From Haloarcula pellucida (GTDB lineage: Archaea > Halobacteriota > Halobacteria > Halobacteriales > Haloarculaceae), in assembly GCF_014647235.1 (NCBI RefSeq), contig NZ_BMOU01000004.1, positions 372,379 to 436,378 of the forward strand: a DNA stretch of 64,000 bases, written 5' to 3'. A program made the position numbers and the translations under genes. Positions within the stretch are counted from its first letter, which is position 1. Every line of letters starts with the position of its first letter. The notes below the pieces were generated by a model, which was not told where the DNA came from, did not search any database, and saw nothing but the letters and a program-made list of their open reading frames with translations. Shown here in pieces: positions 49,685-57,867 of this stretch.

Positions 49685-51022
49685 TCAGTCGGCCGCCATC
49701 GAGCGGTCGGTGTCCCGCCCCAGCCAGTTGCGGACCGACAGCCCCGCGAGGCCGAGCATCGCCGCGGCGAGGACGGCGGCGAAGGAAAGAATCGACAGCG
49801 ACACGGGGTCGGTCACGCCGCCGGCCGCCACGCGCTTGACCCACTGGCCGGCGACCACGGTGCTGATACCGATCAGCAGGAGGCCGCCGACGTTCTCTAG
49901 CAGCGAGTTCGTCTTCGGCACGGCGGTCGGGTCGTTGAGGAGGTATACGACGAGCGCAAGCACGAACGGCGTGCCGACGAAGCCGATAGCCAGCGCCTGA
50001 ATCAGCAGTCCGAACACGGCACCCGGGATGAAGACGCCGAGGATGCTGACGAGCGCGAAGGCGGCGACGGTAGCCTGATAGCGCGAGTCCGAGGTGTCCT
50101 GTGCCCATCCCATCTTGTCGGCGACGAGGTACGGCGGGACGACGGTGTTGCCGCCCAGCGTCGTCACGGCCGCGCCCCAGAGACCGAGCAGGAACAGCCA
50201 CTTCGCGTTCGATCCGACGAGGGGGCCGAGCGCTGTCGCGGCGCCCACCGCCCCGAGACTGGGGTCGCTGAGCACCGACGCGGCGACGAGGAAGATAGCG
50301 AGGCTGGCGATGCCGAAGGCGACCAGCATCGACGCCCCGACGTCGAAGACGGCGAGGTCCGAATCCTCGGTCGTCCAGCCGCGGGCCCGCATCGTGTAGG
50401 ACTGCATCGTCACGAGGGCGATGTGGACGGCGCCACCGAGGATACCGGCCGCGAGCAGTGCCCCTTCCACGCCGGCCGGGATGGCCGGGACGAGGCCCGC
50501 TGCCGCCGCACCGAAGTCGATGGGGACGACGAACAGGGAGGCGACGAACAGGAGAACCACGAGCGTGACGAGTACTTTCGCACCGAGTTCGGCGTACTTA
50601 TAGCCGCCGCCGGCGAGGCCGACGGCCAGTACGACGCCCCAGACGACCGCCCAGACGACGGGACTGAAGCCCGCGACTTCCGCGGAGACGCCGGCGAGCG
50701 TCTTCATGATGACCAGTTGGGCGAGTCCGGCGGCGACGACGGTGTCGGCGACCAGCAGCCACGCCCACGCCTCTCCGAGGTTGTCCTCGACGGCGGTAAC
50801 GATGCCGGCCTCCGTGAGGAGGCCGAGTCGCATCGCGAGATACTGCGCGGTCGCACCCATCACCGCAGAGAGGACGACGACCCACAGGAGTGTGTAGTCG
50901 AAACTCGCGCCTGCGGTGACGAGCGCCCCGATAGTCGCCGGTCCAGTGGCGATAGCGCCCGCGAGCCACGTCGGGCCCATCTCGGAGAACCGCGAGAGGA
51001 CGCCGGAGTCGCTGGTCGCCAT
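49685..51022 (-). CDS. NRAMP-related divalent metal transporter lacking the DPG metal motif
   Basis: The 445-residue protein has about 11 membrane helices with the NRAMP order (WLAGAIATGPATIGALVTAGASF start and GGNTVVPPYLV). The usual DPGN metal ligands in helix 1 are replaced by ATGPATIG, and the MPH motif in helix 6 becomes GAVHIALVTM. Substrate or mechanism may thus differ from Mn/Fe transport, as in NRAMP-related magnesium transporters. It starts right after the oxygenase stop and is followed by the P-loop gene. Confidence 0.85.
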   Translation of the reverse strand: MATSDSGVLSRFSEMGPTWLAGAIATGPATIGALVTAGASFDYTLLWVVVLSAVMGATAQYLAMRLGLLTEAGIVTAVEDNLGEAWAWLLVADTVVAAGLAQLVIMKTLAGVSAEVAGFSPVVWAVVWGVVLAVGLAGGGYKYAELGAKVLVTLVVLLFVASLFVVPIDFGAAAAGLVPAIPAGVEGALLAAGILGGAVHIALVTMQSYTMRARGWTTEDSDLAVFDVGASMLVAFGIASLAIFLVAASVLSDPSLGAVGAATALGPLVGSNAKWLFLLGLWGAAVTTLGGNTVVPPYLVADKMGWAQDTSDSRYQATVAAFALVSILGVFIPGAVFGLLIQALAIGFVGTPFVLALVVYLLNDPTAVPKTNSLLENVGGLLLIGISTVVAGQWVKRVAAGGVTDPVSLSILSFAAVLAAAMLGLAGLSVRNWLGRDTDRSMAAD

Positions 51023-51793
51023 CTACACGCACCCCGCGAAGCTCTCGCCGGTCACGTCGTAGCTGTCGACCCACTCCGGCGGGTTCTCGTCGGTGAACCG
51101 CGAGCGACTGCGCATGTACGAGGCGATGTACGCGCGGCGCCAGTCCTCGGTCTCGTTGGGTGCGGTGTAGTGGGGCAACAGGCAGTGCTGAAAGAGGACG
51201 TCGCCGGGGTCCATCGGCAGGGCGACGGCGTCCTCGGGGCCGTAGTCGGCCTCGGCGATGGCGATGTCGGTGTCGTACTCGACGGCCTCGTGGCCGAGCA
51301 AACCGTCCGTGTGCGCTCCCGGGACGACCTGCATGCAGCCGTTCTCCGTGGTCGACTGGTCGAGCGCTATCCAGACGGTGACGTGGTCCATCGGGTGGAT
51401 GGGGTAGTACGCCGCGTCCTGATGGAACTTCTTCTCGCTGCCGACGCGGGGCGGTTTCAGCATCGCGGCGCTACGGAGGAGGTGGAGGTTCGACCCCTGC
51501 AACTGCTCGACGACGTCGACGATGGCCTCGTCGTGGACGAGGTCGGCGAAGACGTCGTCTTCACGGACCATGTCGATACCCTCGAACTTCCGAACCGGGT
51601 CGCCGTCCTCGAAGCTATCGGCGTCGACATCGGGTTCGAGCATCCGCTCGAACCCCGTCTCTTCGCGGTCGTTCCGGACGTACGACTCGATGCGCGTCGT
51701 CACGGCCTCGACGGTCGCGCCGTCGAGGCAGTCCTCGACGACGACGTAGCCGTCCCGCTGGTACTGTTCGAACTGCGCGTCTGTGAGTGGCAT
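51023..51793 (-). CDS. Phytanoyl-CoA dioxygenase family 2-oxoglutarate/Fe(II) oxygenase
   Basis: The 256-residue oxygenase has the facial triad with HxD in FHQDAAYYP, distal His in LLPHYTAPN and a 2-oxoglutarate Arg in WRRAYIASYMRSR. Members hydroxylate lipids, osmolytes such as ectoine, or small molecules. The substrate is not apparent. It opens a tight operon with an NRAMP-like transporter and a P-loop ATPase. ATG at 51793 is chosen because the longer frame lacks coding-like codons. Confidence 0.88.
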   Translation of the reverse strand: MPLTDAQFEQYQRDGYVVVEDCLDGATVEAVTTRIESYVRNDREETGFERMLEPDVDADSFEDGDPVRKFEGIDMVREDDVFADLVHDEAIVDVVEQLQGSNLHLLRSAAMLKPPRVGSEKKFHQDAAYYPIHPMDHVTVWIALDQSTTENGCMQVVPGAHTDGLLGHEAVEYDTDIAIAEADYGPEDAVALPMDPGDVLFQHCLLPHYTAPNETEDWRRAYIASYMRSRSRFTDENPPEWVDSYDVTGESFAGCV

Positions 51794-51912
51794 ACCACCT
51801 CCTACTATTCTCCGGTAATAAGCCCTTCCAACTCGCCGCGCCGTCTCTGGCCCCCAGCGACCGTAGAACACGGTTCACGCCAGCGGTGACGCCACTACGT
51901 CATTCCAAACCG

Positions 51913-51918
51913 TTTATA
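51913..51918 (+). promoter_or_regulatory. TATA element of the aIF5A-agmatinase operon
   Basis: TTTATA lies 25 bases before the aIF5A ATG, giving a leaderless transcript. Confidence 0.6.
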
Positions 51919-51942
51919 CCCCAACAGGGGTAACGCGGCCGT

Positions 51943-52323
51943 ATGGCAAGAGAGCAGACTGAGGTTCGCGAACTCGACGAAGGCAGCTACGTCATGATCG
52001 AAGACGCGCCGTGTAAGATCGACTCCTACAGCACGGCCAAACCCGGCAAGCACGGGAGCGCCAAGGCTCGTATCGACGCACGGGGCGTCTTCGACAGCAA
52101 GAAGCGCTCGCTCTCCCAGCCCGTCGACGCGAAGGTGTGGGTCCCCATCATCGACCGAAAGCAGGGACAGGTCGTCTCCGTCAGCGGCGACGACGCACAG
52201 GTCATGGACTTAGACACCTACGAGACGTTCACGATGCTGATGCCCGAGGACGTCGACCTCCAGCCCGACGACGAAATCGAGTATCTCGAGTACGAGGAAC
52301 AGCGCAAGATCACCCGCTCGTAA
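51943..52323 (+). CDS. Translation factor aIF5A
   Basis: The 126-residue protein is the archaeal homologue of eIF5A/EF-P. The hypusine acceptor is Lys36 in [13 protein letters not shown]. An N-terminal SH3-like domain and a C-terminal OB fold are complete. It promotes peptide-bond formation at stalling motifs. The agmatinase gene begins two bases after its stop, and deoxyhypusine synthase is encoded at 59616, so the modification pathway is present in the window. Confidence 0.96.
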   Translation: MAREQTEVRELDEGSYVMIEDAPCKIDSYSTAKPGKHGSAKARIDARGVFDSKKRSLSQPVDAKVWVPIIDRKQGQVVSVSGDDAQVMDLDTYETFTMLMPEDVDLQPDDEIEYLEYEEQRKITRS

Positions 52324-52325
52324 CG

Positions 52326-53126
52326 ATGTTTCCCGGTGCGGTCGCCGAGCGCGGGGCCGCCGACTACGCCCTCGTGGGGGCGCCGCTTGACGTGTCGACC
52401 TCCTTTCGTCCCGGCGCCCGGTTCGGGCCGCGCCGCGTTCGTGACTTCGCCGAACAGTTCGACGACTACGACCACCGCTCGGACCAGCACTTCACCGAGT
52501 TGGGGGTCTACGACCACGGCGACGTCGGCCCGACGGCCGACACCGCCGAGTACCTGACGTTCCTCCAGAGCGCCGTCGCCGAGTTCGACAGGGACGGGGC
52601 CGTCCCCCTGCTGGTCGGTGGCGAACACACCGTCAGCGTCGCCGCGGTGCGAGCGCTCGACCCGGACGTGTTCGTCTGTCTCGACGCGCACCTGGACCTG
52701 CGGGAGTCGTATGCCGGCGACGAGTACTCCCACGCGACGGTGACACACCACGCGCTGTCGGTCGCGGACCGCGCGGTCGTCCTCGGTGCTCGGACCGGGA
52801 GCGAGGCGGAGTGGAATCGCGCCGACGCCGACGACGTGACCGTCGTCCCACCCGAAGACGTGGCCGACTGGACCCCGGATTTCGACGACGCGTCGGTGTA
52901 CCTCTCGGTGGACATCGACGCCGCCGACCCGGGGTTCGCGCCGGGGACGGGGACGCCCGAACCGTTCGGACTGGCCCCGCGAGAGATGCGCGACGCGGTG
53001 CAGTCGGTCGCGCCACACGCCGTCGGGTTCGACGTCGTCGAGGTGAACGACCGCGACGACGGACAGGCCGCGACGCTGGCGGCGAAACTCCTGCGAGCGT
53101 TCGTCTTCGCCCACGCCGAGGCCTGA
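52326..53126 (+). CDS. speB: Agmatinase/arginase-family ureohydrolase, operon partner of aIF5A
   Basis: The 266-residue binuclear manganese ureohydrolase has GGEHTVS (His101), LDAHLDLRE (Asp120, His122, Asp124) and DIDAADPGFAPG with the remaining ligands. It hydrolyses agmatine to putrescine and urea, or in haloarchaea may act on agmatine-modified aIF5A. It starts two bases after aIF5A and is cotranscribed with it, tying polyamine chemistry to aIF5A modification. Confidence 0.95.
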   Translation: MFPGAVAERGAADYALVGAPLDVSTSFRPGARFGPRRVRDFAEQFDDYDHRSDQHFTELGVYDHGDVGPTADTAEYLTFLQSAVAEFDRDGAVPLLVGGEHTVSVAAVRALDPDVFVCLDAHLDLRESYAGDEYSHATVTHHALSVADRAVVLGARTGSEAEWNRADADDVTVVPPEDVADWTPDFDDASVYLSVDIDAADPGFAPGTGTPEPFGLAPREMRDAVQSVAPHAVGFDVVEVNDRDDGQAATLAAKLLRAFVFAHAEA

Positions 53127-53164
53127 CACAAGATTCATTCTGTCGTCGTGAGTAGCGGCGGCCG

Positions 53165-53926
53165 ATGCGCCGCCCTGCTCTCCACGTAGCGCTCGCTGCC
53201 TGCCTCGTCCTCGCGGGGTGTTCCGTCCTCGGAGACGACCCCGTCCGCGAGCAAGCCGCCGTCGACCGACTCGACGCCGCTCGCGAGCGCGCAGAAACTA
53301 TCGAATCGTACCGGTACGACCTCGCAGTCACCGTCTCGACGACGGCCAGCGCTCGGGAAATCGACGGCAGCGGTGTCGGGAAAGTCAACGTGACGACCCG
53401 GCGTGCCGCGACCAACCTGACGGTCGACGGTGCCACCAGTCAGACCTACGTCGACAACCGGACGGCGTTGGTCGAGTGTCGCGGCGGCGGCGTACCGAGC
53501 GGCTTCTGGGGCAGCGAGGAGTTCCCAGCCGAGCGTAACTGGACCGAGACGACGCCGCTCGGGCGGCAACTCGCGCTCCTGTCCTCGGGCGACCTCTACC
53601 ACAACGGCACGGAGACGGTCGACGGCCGGGAGACGGTCCACCTCTCCGGGTCGCCCTCGAAGGAGGCGCTCGACGCCTACCGGGACGGGGCGGGTAGCCG
53701 ACCGCTGTTCGGGTCGCCGAACGTCGACAGCGTCACCGTCGACCTGTGGCTGGACGCGACGACGAACAGACCGGTCCGGAGCGAGGTGCAAGTCGTCGTC
53801 AGCGGCGACGGCGAGACGGCCACGGCGACGCTCACGACGCAGTTTCGCGACTACGGCGAGCGCGTCCGGGTGACGATACCGGCGGAGGCACGGGACGACG
53901 CGTTCGAGGGAGGGTGTCCCGGCTAG
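53165..53926 (+). CDS. Haloarchaeal LolA-like lipoprotein
   Basis: The 253-residue protein has a signal peptide of about 20 residues with lipobox LAGC (Cys19). An extracellular beta-rich domain follows, containing TIESYRYDLAVTVSTT and VDSVTVDLWLDATTNRPVRSE, as in LolA/YceI-like haloarchaeal lipoproteins. The function is unknown. It is monocistronic, 38 bases after the agmatinase gene. Confidence 0.78.
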   Translation: MRRPALHVALAACLVLAGCSVLGDDPVREQAAVDRLDAARERAETIESYRYDLAVTVSTTASAREIDGSGVGKVNVTTRRAATNLTVDGATSQTYVDNRTALVECRGGGVPSGFWGSEEFPAERNWTETTPLGRQLALLSSGDLYHNGTETVDGRETVHLSGSPSKEALDAYRDGAGSRPLFGSPNVDSVTVDLWLDATTNRPVRSEVQVVVSGDGETATATLTTQFRDYGERVRVTIPAEARDDAFEGGCPG

Positions 53927-53967
53927 GGCGTGACGGTTTTAAGACGGAGGCGTGAGCACGTGGCGAC

Positions 53968-54726
53968 ATGGATCGACTCTCGTCGTGTTACTTCTGTGGC
54001 GCGGCCCTAGACGCCTCGCTCTCCGAGTACCCAGTCGTCCCGAAGCGCCTCCAACCCGAGTCGGCGTCCGACCAGCGGGTGACGCTCTGTCCGACCTGCC
54101 GGCGGAAACTCGCGACGGTGCTGAGAGAGGTCGTCGCGGCAGTCGACGACGACCCGGAGGACCAGAGCGGTGTGATGGACGAGTCCGGGCTGGACCCGCA
54201 CCCGGATCCGATGGCTGTCGGCGACGCCAACGAGACGGGGACGGCCGTCGAAGAAGCGGGGTCCGACGCGGGTCTGCTGGAGGACACGAGCGACGACGAA
54301 GCCGAGGGACCGCTCGACAGCGACGAGGCCGAATCGCAGTCGGCCGAACCCGACCGCACGCATCCGATGGCGGCCGCCGACGAGACGGACGACGCCGACG
54401 AGTCGAGCGAGACGACCGCGACGGAGCCGGTGTCACCGGGCGCGGTCGAGACGACTGCCGCCGAGAGCGAACCCGAGTCGGCCAACGAGGTCGACGATAC
54501 CGGGGCCGACGACACGAGTGACGGCCCGTCGCTGACTCGACTGGAGTACAGCAAGGTGATGCGTCTGCTCCAGAACCGCCAGCTACCGGTCGACCGCAGC
54601 GAGATTCGTGCGGTCGCCGTCAACGCCTACGACATCGAACCCGAGGAGTTCGATGCCATCATCGACGCCGCCGTCGACCGCGGCCTCATCGGCGAGGAGA
54701 ACGGGCAGTTCGTCGCGGCGGAGTAA
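53968..54726 (+). CDS. Zinc-binding protein with acidic linker and C-terminal winged-helix-like domain
   Basis: The 252-residue protein has an N-terminal zinc motif CYFCG...CPTCRRK (residues 7-45). A very acidic low-complexity linker of about 110 residues follows, then a C-terminal domain of about 75 residues (RLEYSKVMRLLQNRQLPVDR) likely to be a small helical DNA- or protein-binding unit. It is haloarchaeal. The partner is unknown, and the intrinsically disordered middle suggests a flexible regulator. Confidence 0.72.
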   Translation: MDRLSSCYFCGAALDASLSEYPVVPKRLQPESASDQRVTLCPTCRRKLATVLREVVAAVDDDPEDQSGVMDESGLDPHPDPMAVGDANETGTAVEEAGSDAGLLEDTSDDEAEGPLDSDEAESQSAEPDRTHPMAAADETDDADESSETTATEPVSPGAVETTAAESEPESANEVDDTGADDTSDGPSLTRLEYSKVMRLLQNRQLPVDRSEIRAVAVNAYDIEPEEFDAIIDAAVDRGLIGEENGQFVAAE

Positions 54727-54758
54727 GGCATACCACCCCGGAGGGGCAACACCAGTCC

Positions 54759-55526
54759 ATGCACGCAGGCGACATCGCCGCCCGACTCGACGACGAACTG
54801 GACGTGGCCTCCTACGCCGACGTCGACGCTAGCCCCAACGGCCTGCAGGTCGGTCCCACAGAGCAACCGGTCGACCACGCGGCCGTCGCCGTCGACGCCG
54901 CCGTCGAGACCATCGACCGCGCCAGCGACGCCGGCGCGGATTTGTTGGTGACCCACCACGGCATCATCTGGGGCGGGGTCGAGCGCGTCACCGACACGAC
55001 CTACCGCCGTGTCGCACCGCTCGTCGACGACGACCTCGCGCTGTACGTCGCCCACCTCCCGCTGGACGGCCACCAGTCGCTGGGCAACGCCGCCGGCCTC
55101 GCGGACGTACTCGACCTCGACAACCGTGCGCCGTTCGGTCAGATGGGGCCGGAGTACATCGGCCAGCGCGGGACGCTGGCCGAGGCGAGGACGCTCTCGG
55201 ACCTCGCCGAGACGCTCGACGCCGAACTGGACACGGGCGGGCAGTCCGTCCGGACGCTGGACTTCGGCCCGTCGCTCGTCGAGGACGTGGCCATCGTCAC
55301 CGGCAGCGGCGTCGACTGGGTAGCGGAGGCTGCCGAGGTCGGCGCTGACGTCCTCGTCACCGGCGAGGGCAAACAGCAGGTGTACCACGAGGCCCGCGAG
55401 GCCGGCATCAGCGTCGTGCTGGCGGGTCACTACGCCACCGAGACGTTCGGCGTCCGCTCGCTGCAGTCGAAACTGGACGAGTGGGGGCTAGAGACGACGT
55501 TCGTCGACTGCCCGACCGGGCTCTGA
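54759..55526 (+). CDS. Nif3-like dinuclear metal-center protein
   Basis: The 255-residue protein is a YbgI/NIF3 family member, with DLLVTHHGIIWGG, the closing GEGKQQVYHEAREAGISVVL and a His pair in LAGHYATETFG. The metal-binding ring protein is linked to GTP cyclohydrolase-like chemistry or metal homeostasis; the substrate is uncertain. GGAGGGG precedes the ATG. Its stop overlaps the ATG of the SprT-like gene. Confidence 0.9.
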   Translation: MHAGDIAARLDDELDVASYADVDASPNGLQVGPTEQPVDHAAVAVDAAVETIDRASDAGADLLVTHHGIIWGGVERVTDTTYRRVAPLVDDDLALYVAHLPLDGHQSLGNAAGLADVLDLDNRAPFGQMGPEYIGQRGTLAEARTLSDLAETLDAELDTGGQSVRTLDFGPSLVEDVAIVTGSGVDWVAEAAEVGADVLVTGEGKQQVYHEAREAGISVVLAGHYATETFGVRSLQSKLDEWGLETTFVDCPTGL

Positions 55527-56089
55527 TGGGCCAGCGCGTCGCCTACGAGGACGTGGCATCGGACGCCGACATCGTCGCGTGGTCCCGCGAGTACTGTCGG
55601 GACGTACGCCGGGAGTGGGGCGTCGACGTGCGCTTCGACCTCGTCGAGTGGGAGGTGTCTGCCCGCGCAAAGCGGCGCGCGGCGGCCGTCAAGCGCCCGA
55701 CGCTTCCCGACGCCGCGGTGGGAGAACCCTACGACTGGGAGCGTCTCGAGGGGGCCGACGGCCGGCCACTTCCCTGTACCCTGTCGCTGACTCGCGAGGC
55801 GTTCGAGGCCTTCGACCGCACCGAGTGGGAAGCGACCTTGCGCCACGAACTCGTCCACGTCGAGCAGTACCAGCGCGACGGCACGACGGACCACGGCCGG
55901 GCGTTCCGCGAACGAGCGGCCGACCTCGACACCGACGTCCACTGCCCCGCCTTTGCCGACCCGAAGTACGTCCTCTCGTGTGTAGCCTGCGGGGACCTCG
56001 TGGCACGGCGCTACCGGGACTGCAAACTGGTGCGAGAGCGGGAGCGCTACCGCTCGGACTGCTGTGGTGCCGAACTGGCGCTGGACTGA
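55526..56089 (+). CDS. SprT-like zinc metalloprotease domain protein
   Basis: The 187-residue protein has the SprT zinc-protease motif HELVH (His107, Glu108, His111) followed by a third His at 123. A C-terminal four-Cys zinc ribbon is formed by CVACGDL and CCGAEL. It resembles SprT/Spartan, proteases that cut DNA-protein crosslinks, though archaeal members are uncharacterised. It overlaps Nif3 by one base, so the two are coexpressed. Confidence 0.85.
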   Translation: MGQRVAYEDVASDADIVAWSREYCRDVRREWGVDVRFDLVEWEVSARAKRRAAAVKRPTLPDAAVGEPYDWERLEGADGRPLPCTLSLTREAFEAFDRTEWEATLRHELVHVEQYQRDGTTDHGRAFRERAADLDTDVHCPAFADPKYVLSCVACGDLVARRYRDCKLVRERERYRSDCCGAELALD

Positions 56090-56129
56090 CCGGCGGCAGT
56101 GTTAGGTCCCTCACGGTCGAACAGGCGGT

Positions 56130-57317
56130 ATGGACGTGCCGCTCTCCTGTTACGCCTGCGGGACGACGGCGGCGCTCGCGGACGGGGCCCGCTGTGACTG
56201 CGGCGAACCGTACTGGGTCCAGACCGACCCCTCGACCTTCGAGTGGCCCGACACTTCCGAGCGGTCGCTGTGGCGCTATCGTGCCCTCCTGCCGGACGTG
56301 ACACCGGCCGGACTGGCCGCCGGCGCTGGCGGCACGCCGCTGGTGCGCGCGCCGCGACTGGACGACGACGTGGGCGCGACCGTCCACGTGAAGTACGAGG
56401 GGGCGAACCCGACCGGGACGTTCAAAGACCGCGGGAGCGCCGTCGGCGTCGCGGCGGGCGCAGCGGCCGGGGACGACGCCGTCGGCACCGTCTCCCACGG
56501 CAACATGGCCCGGTCGATGGCCGCCCACGCCGCCAGCGCTGGGCTCGACTGTCTGGTGTTGGTCCCGGCGGACATCCCCGTCGAACGACTGGCGCTCCTC
56601 GCTCGCTACGACCCGACGATACTCCGGGTGGAGGGCGACTACGGCCGCCTCTACCGCGAGTCACTTCGAGTCGGCTCCGAGGCCGGCGTCCGGTTCGTCA
56701 ACTCGGACACGCCGCTCCGCGTGGCCGGTCAGGGGACGACGGCGCTGGAAATCGCCGAGTCGTTCGCGCCCGACGTGCCCGACGCCGTCGTACTCCCCGT
56801 CTCCAGCGGCGGTCACGCGAGCGGTGTCTGGAAGGCCTTTCGAGACCTGTCTGCCGCGGACCTCGTCGACCGAGTACCGAGACTCTACTTCGTACAGACG
56901 TCGGCCTGCGCGCCCATCGCCGAGGCGTGGGCCCGGCGCGACGACGTCGTCACGCCAGTCGAGGCAGGGGAGACGGTCGCCTACTCGATCGCCAACGCCG
57001 ACCCGCCGAGCGGCAATCGGGTGCTGGCGGCCGCCAGCGAGACCGACGGAGGGGTTCTCGCCGTGGACGACGACGCCATCCTCGACGCGCGCCGAGCGCT
57101 AGCGAGCAGCGCGGGCCTGTTCGTCGAGAGCGCCTGTGCGACGGTGCTGGCGGGCGCTCGCCGGTTGCACGACCGTGGCGACCTCGTGGCAGACGACGAC
57201 GTCGTACTCGTCGCCACCGGAACGGGATTCACCGAACGCGACCTAGACGCGCCCGGTGTCGACGCGGAGACGGTCCCGCTGTCGGCACTCGACGAGACTG
57301 TAGCACGCATCATCTGA
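56130..57317 (+). CDS. thrC: Threonine synthase-like PLP enzyme
   Basis: The 395-residue fold-type II PLP enzyme has the N-terminal CYAC...CDCG zinc-like motif. PLP-binding Lys99 is in NPTGTFKDRGS, and the phosphate loop is SSGGHASG. Threonine synthase makes threonine from O-phosphohomoserine, though paralogues act on other substrates. This one may be the functional ThrC or a paralogue. It is monocistronic. Confidence 0.85.
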   Translation: MDVPLSCYACGTTAALADGARCDCGEPYWVQTDPSTFEWPDTSERSLWRYRALLPDVTPAGLAAGAGGTPLVRAPRLDDDVGATVHVKYEGANPTGTFKDRGSAVGVAAGAAAGDDAVGTVSHGNMARSMAAHAASAGLDCLVLVPADIPVERLALLARYDPTILRVEGDYGRLYRESLRVGSEAGVRFVNSDTPLRVAGQGTTALEIAESFAPDVPDAVVLPVSSGGHASGVWKAFRDLSAADLVDRVPRLYFVQTSACAPIAEAWARRDDVVTPVEAGETVAYSIANADPPSGNRVLAAASETDGGVLAVDDDAILDARRALASSAGLFVESACATVLAGARRLHDRGDLVADDDVVLVATGTGFTERDLDAPGVDAETVPLSALDETVARII

Positions 57318-57323
57318 CCGGAG

Positions 57324-57485
57324 TCAGTACCAGTACGTGGCGTAGACGACGACGCCGATGCCGAGACACGCGACCGCCGCGAGGGTCGCGAACACCATCG
57401 ACCACGAGGGTATCGCGAGGAGACCGGTGACGCCGAGCGAGAGCACGACCGCGAACAGAGGCAGGAACGCGTGTTCGGACTCCAT
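57324..57485 (-). CDS. Small two-helix membrane protein
   Basis: The 53-residue protein MESEHAFLPLFAVVLSLG has two hydrophobic segments and ends VVYATYWY. The ATG at 57485 is chosen because upstream codons in the frame are Arg-rich and non-coding in character. It is similar to other unnamed haloarchaeal small membrane proteins. Confidence 0.65.
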   Translation of the reverse strand: MESEHAFLPLFAVVLSLGVTGLLAIPSWSMVFATLAAVACLGIGVVVYATYWY

Positions 57486-57553
57486 CGTCGGGGGTAGACA
57501 ACGAGGCGACATAGTTCTACGGTCCGTGGGCACACTCGACAATGGCCGTCGTA

Positions 57554-57867
57554 TCACACCATCGCCGCGTCGTCGACGCCCGGATGCTCGCGGATGTACG
57601 CGACCAGCGTGTCGACGTACGCCTCGAACAGCGGACACCTGACGCCGGTTCCCGCGAGCGCTCGCCGCGTGTTCTCGTCGGGTGCGAGAGGTACGGGAGC
57701 GCTTCGGGTTCGACGCCGAGTCGGTCGGCCAGTCGCGGCAGGCGAGACAGCGCCGCGTACGAGAGTCCGACCGTACCCGGGACGGCCCGGCGGTCGCTGG
57801 CCCGTCCGAGCGCGCGTACCAGTCGGCCGACGAGTGGCGATCCCAGAAAGCCCGTGAGAAACCGCAT
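57554..57867 (-). pseudogene. Frameshifted small haloarchaeal protein
   Basis: The first 65 residues (MRFLTGFLGSPLVGRLVRAL ... LPYLSHP) are open from ATG at 57867. The conserved-looking remainder DENTRRALAGTGVRCPLFEA continues in another frame to DDAAMV and stops at 57554. A single missing base in the C-run near 57680 accounts for the shift. Its ATG overlaps the stop of the aldehyde dehydrogenase gene (ATGA), which argues that it was an operon member. Either a real frameshift or an assembly error. Confidence 0.55.
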
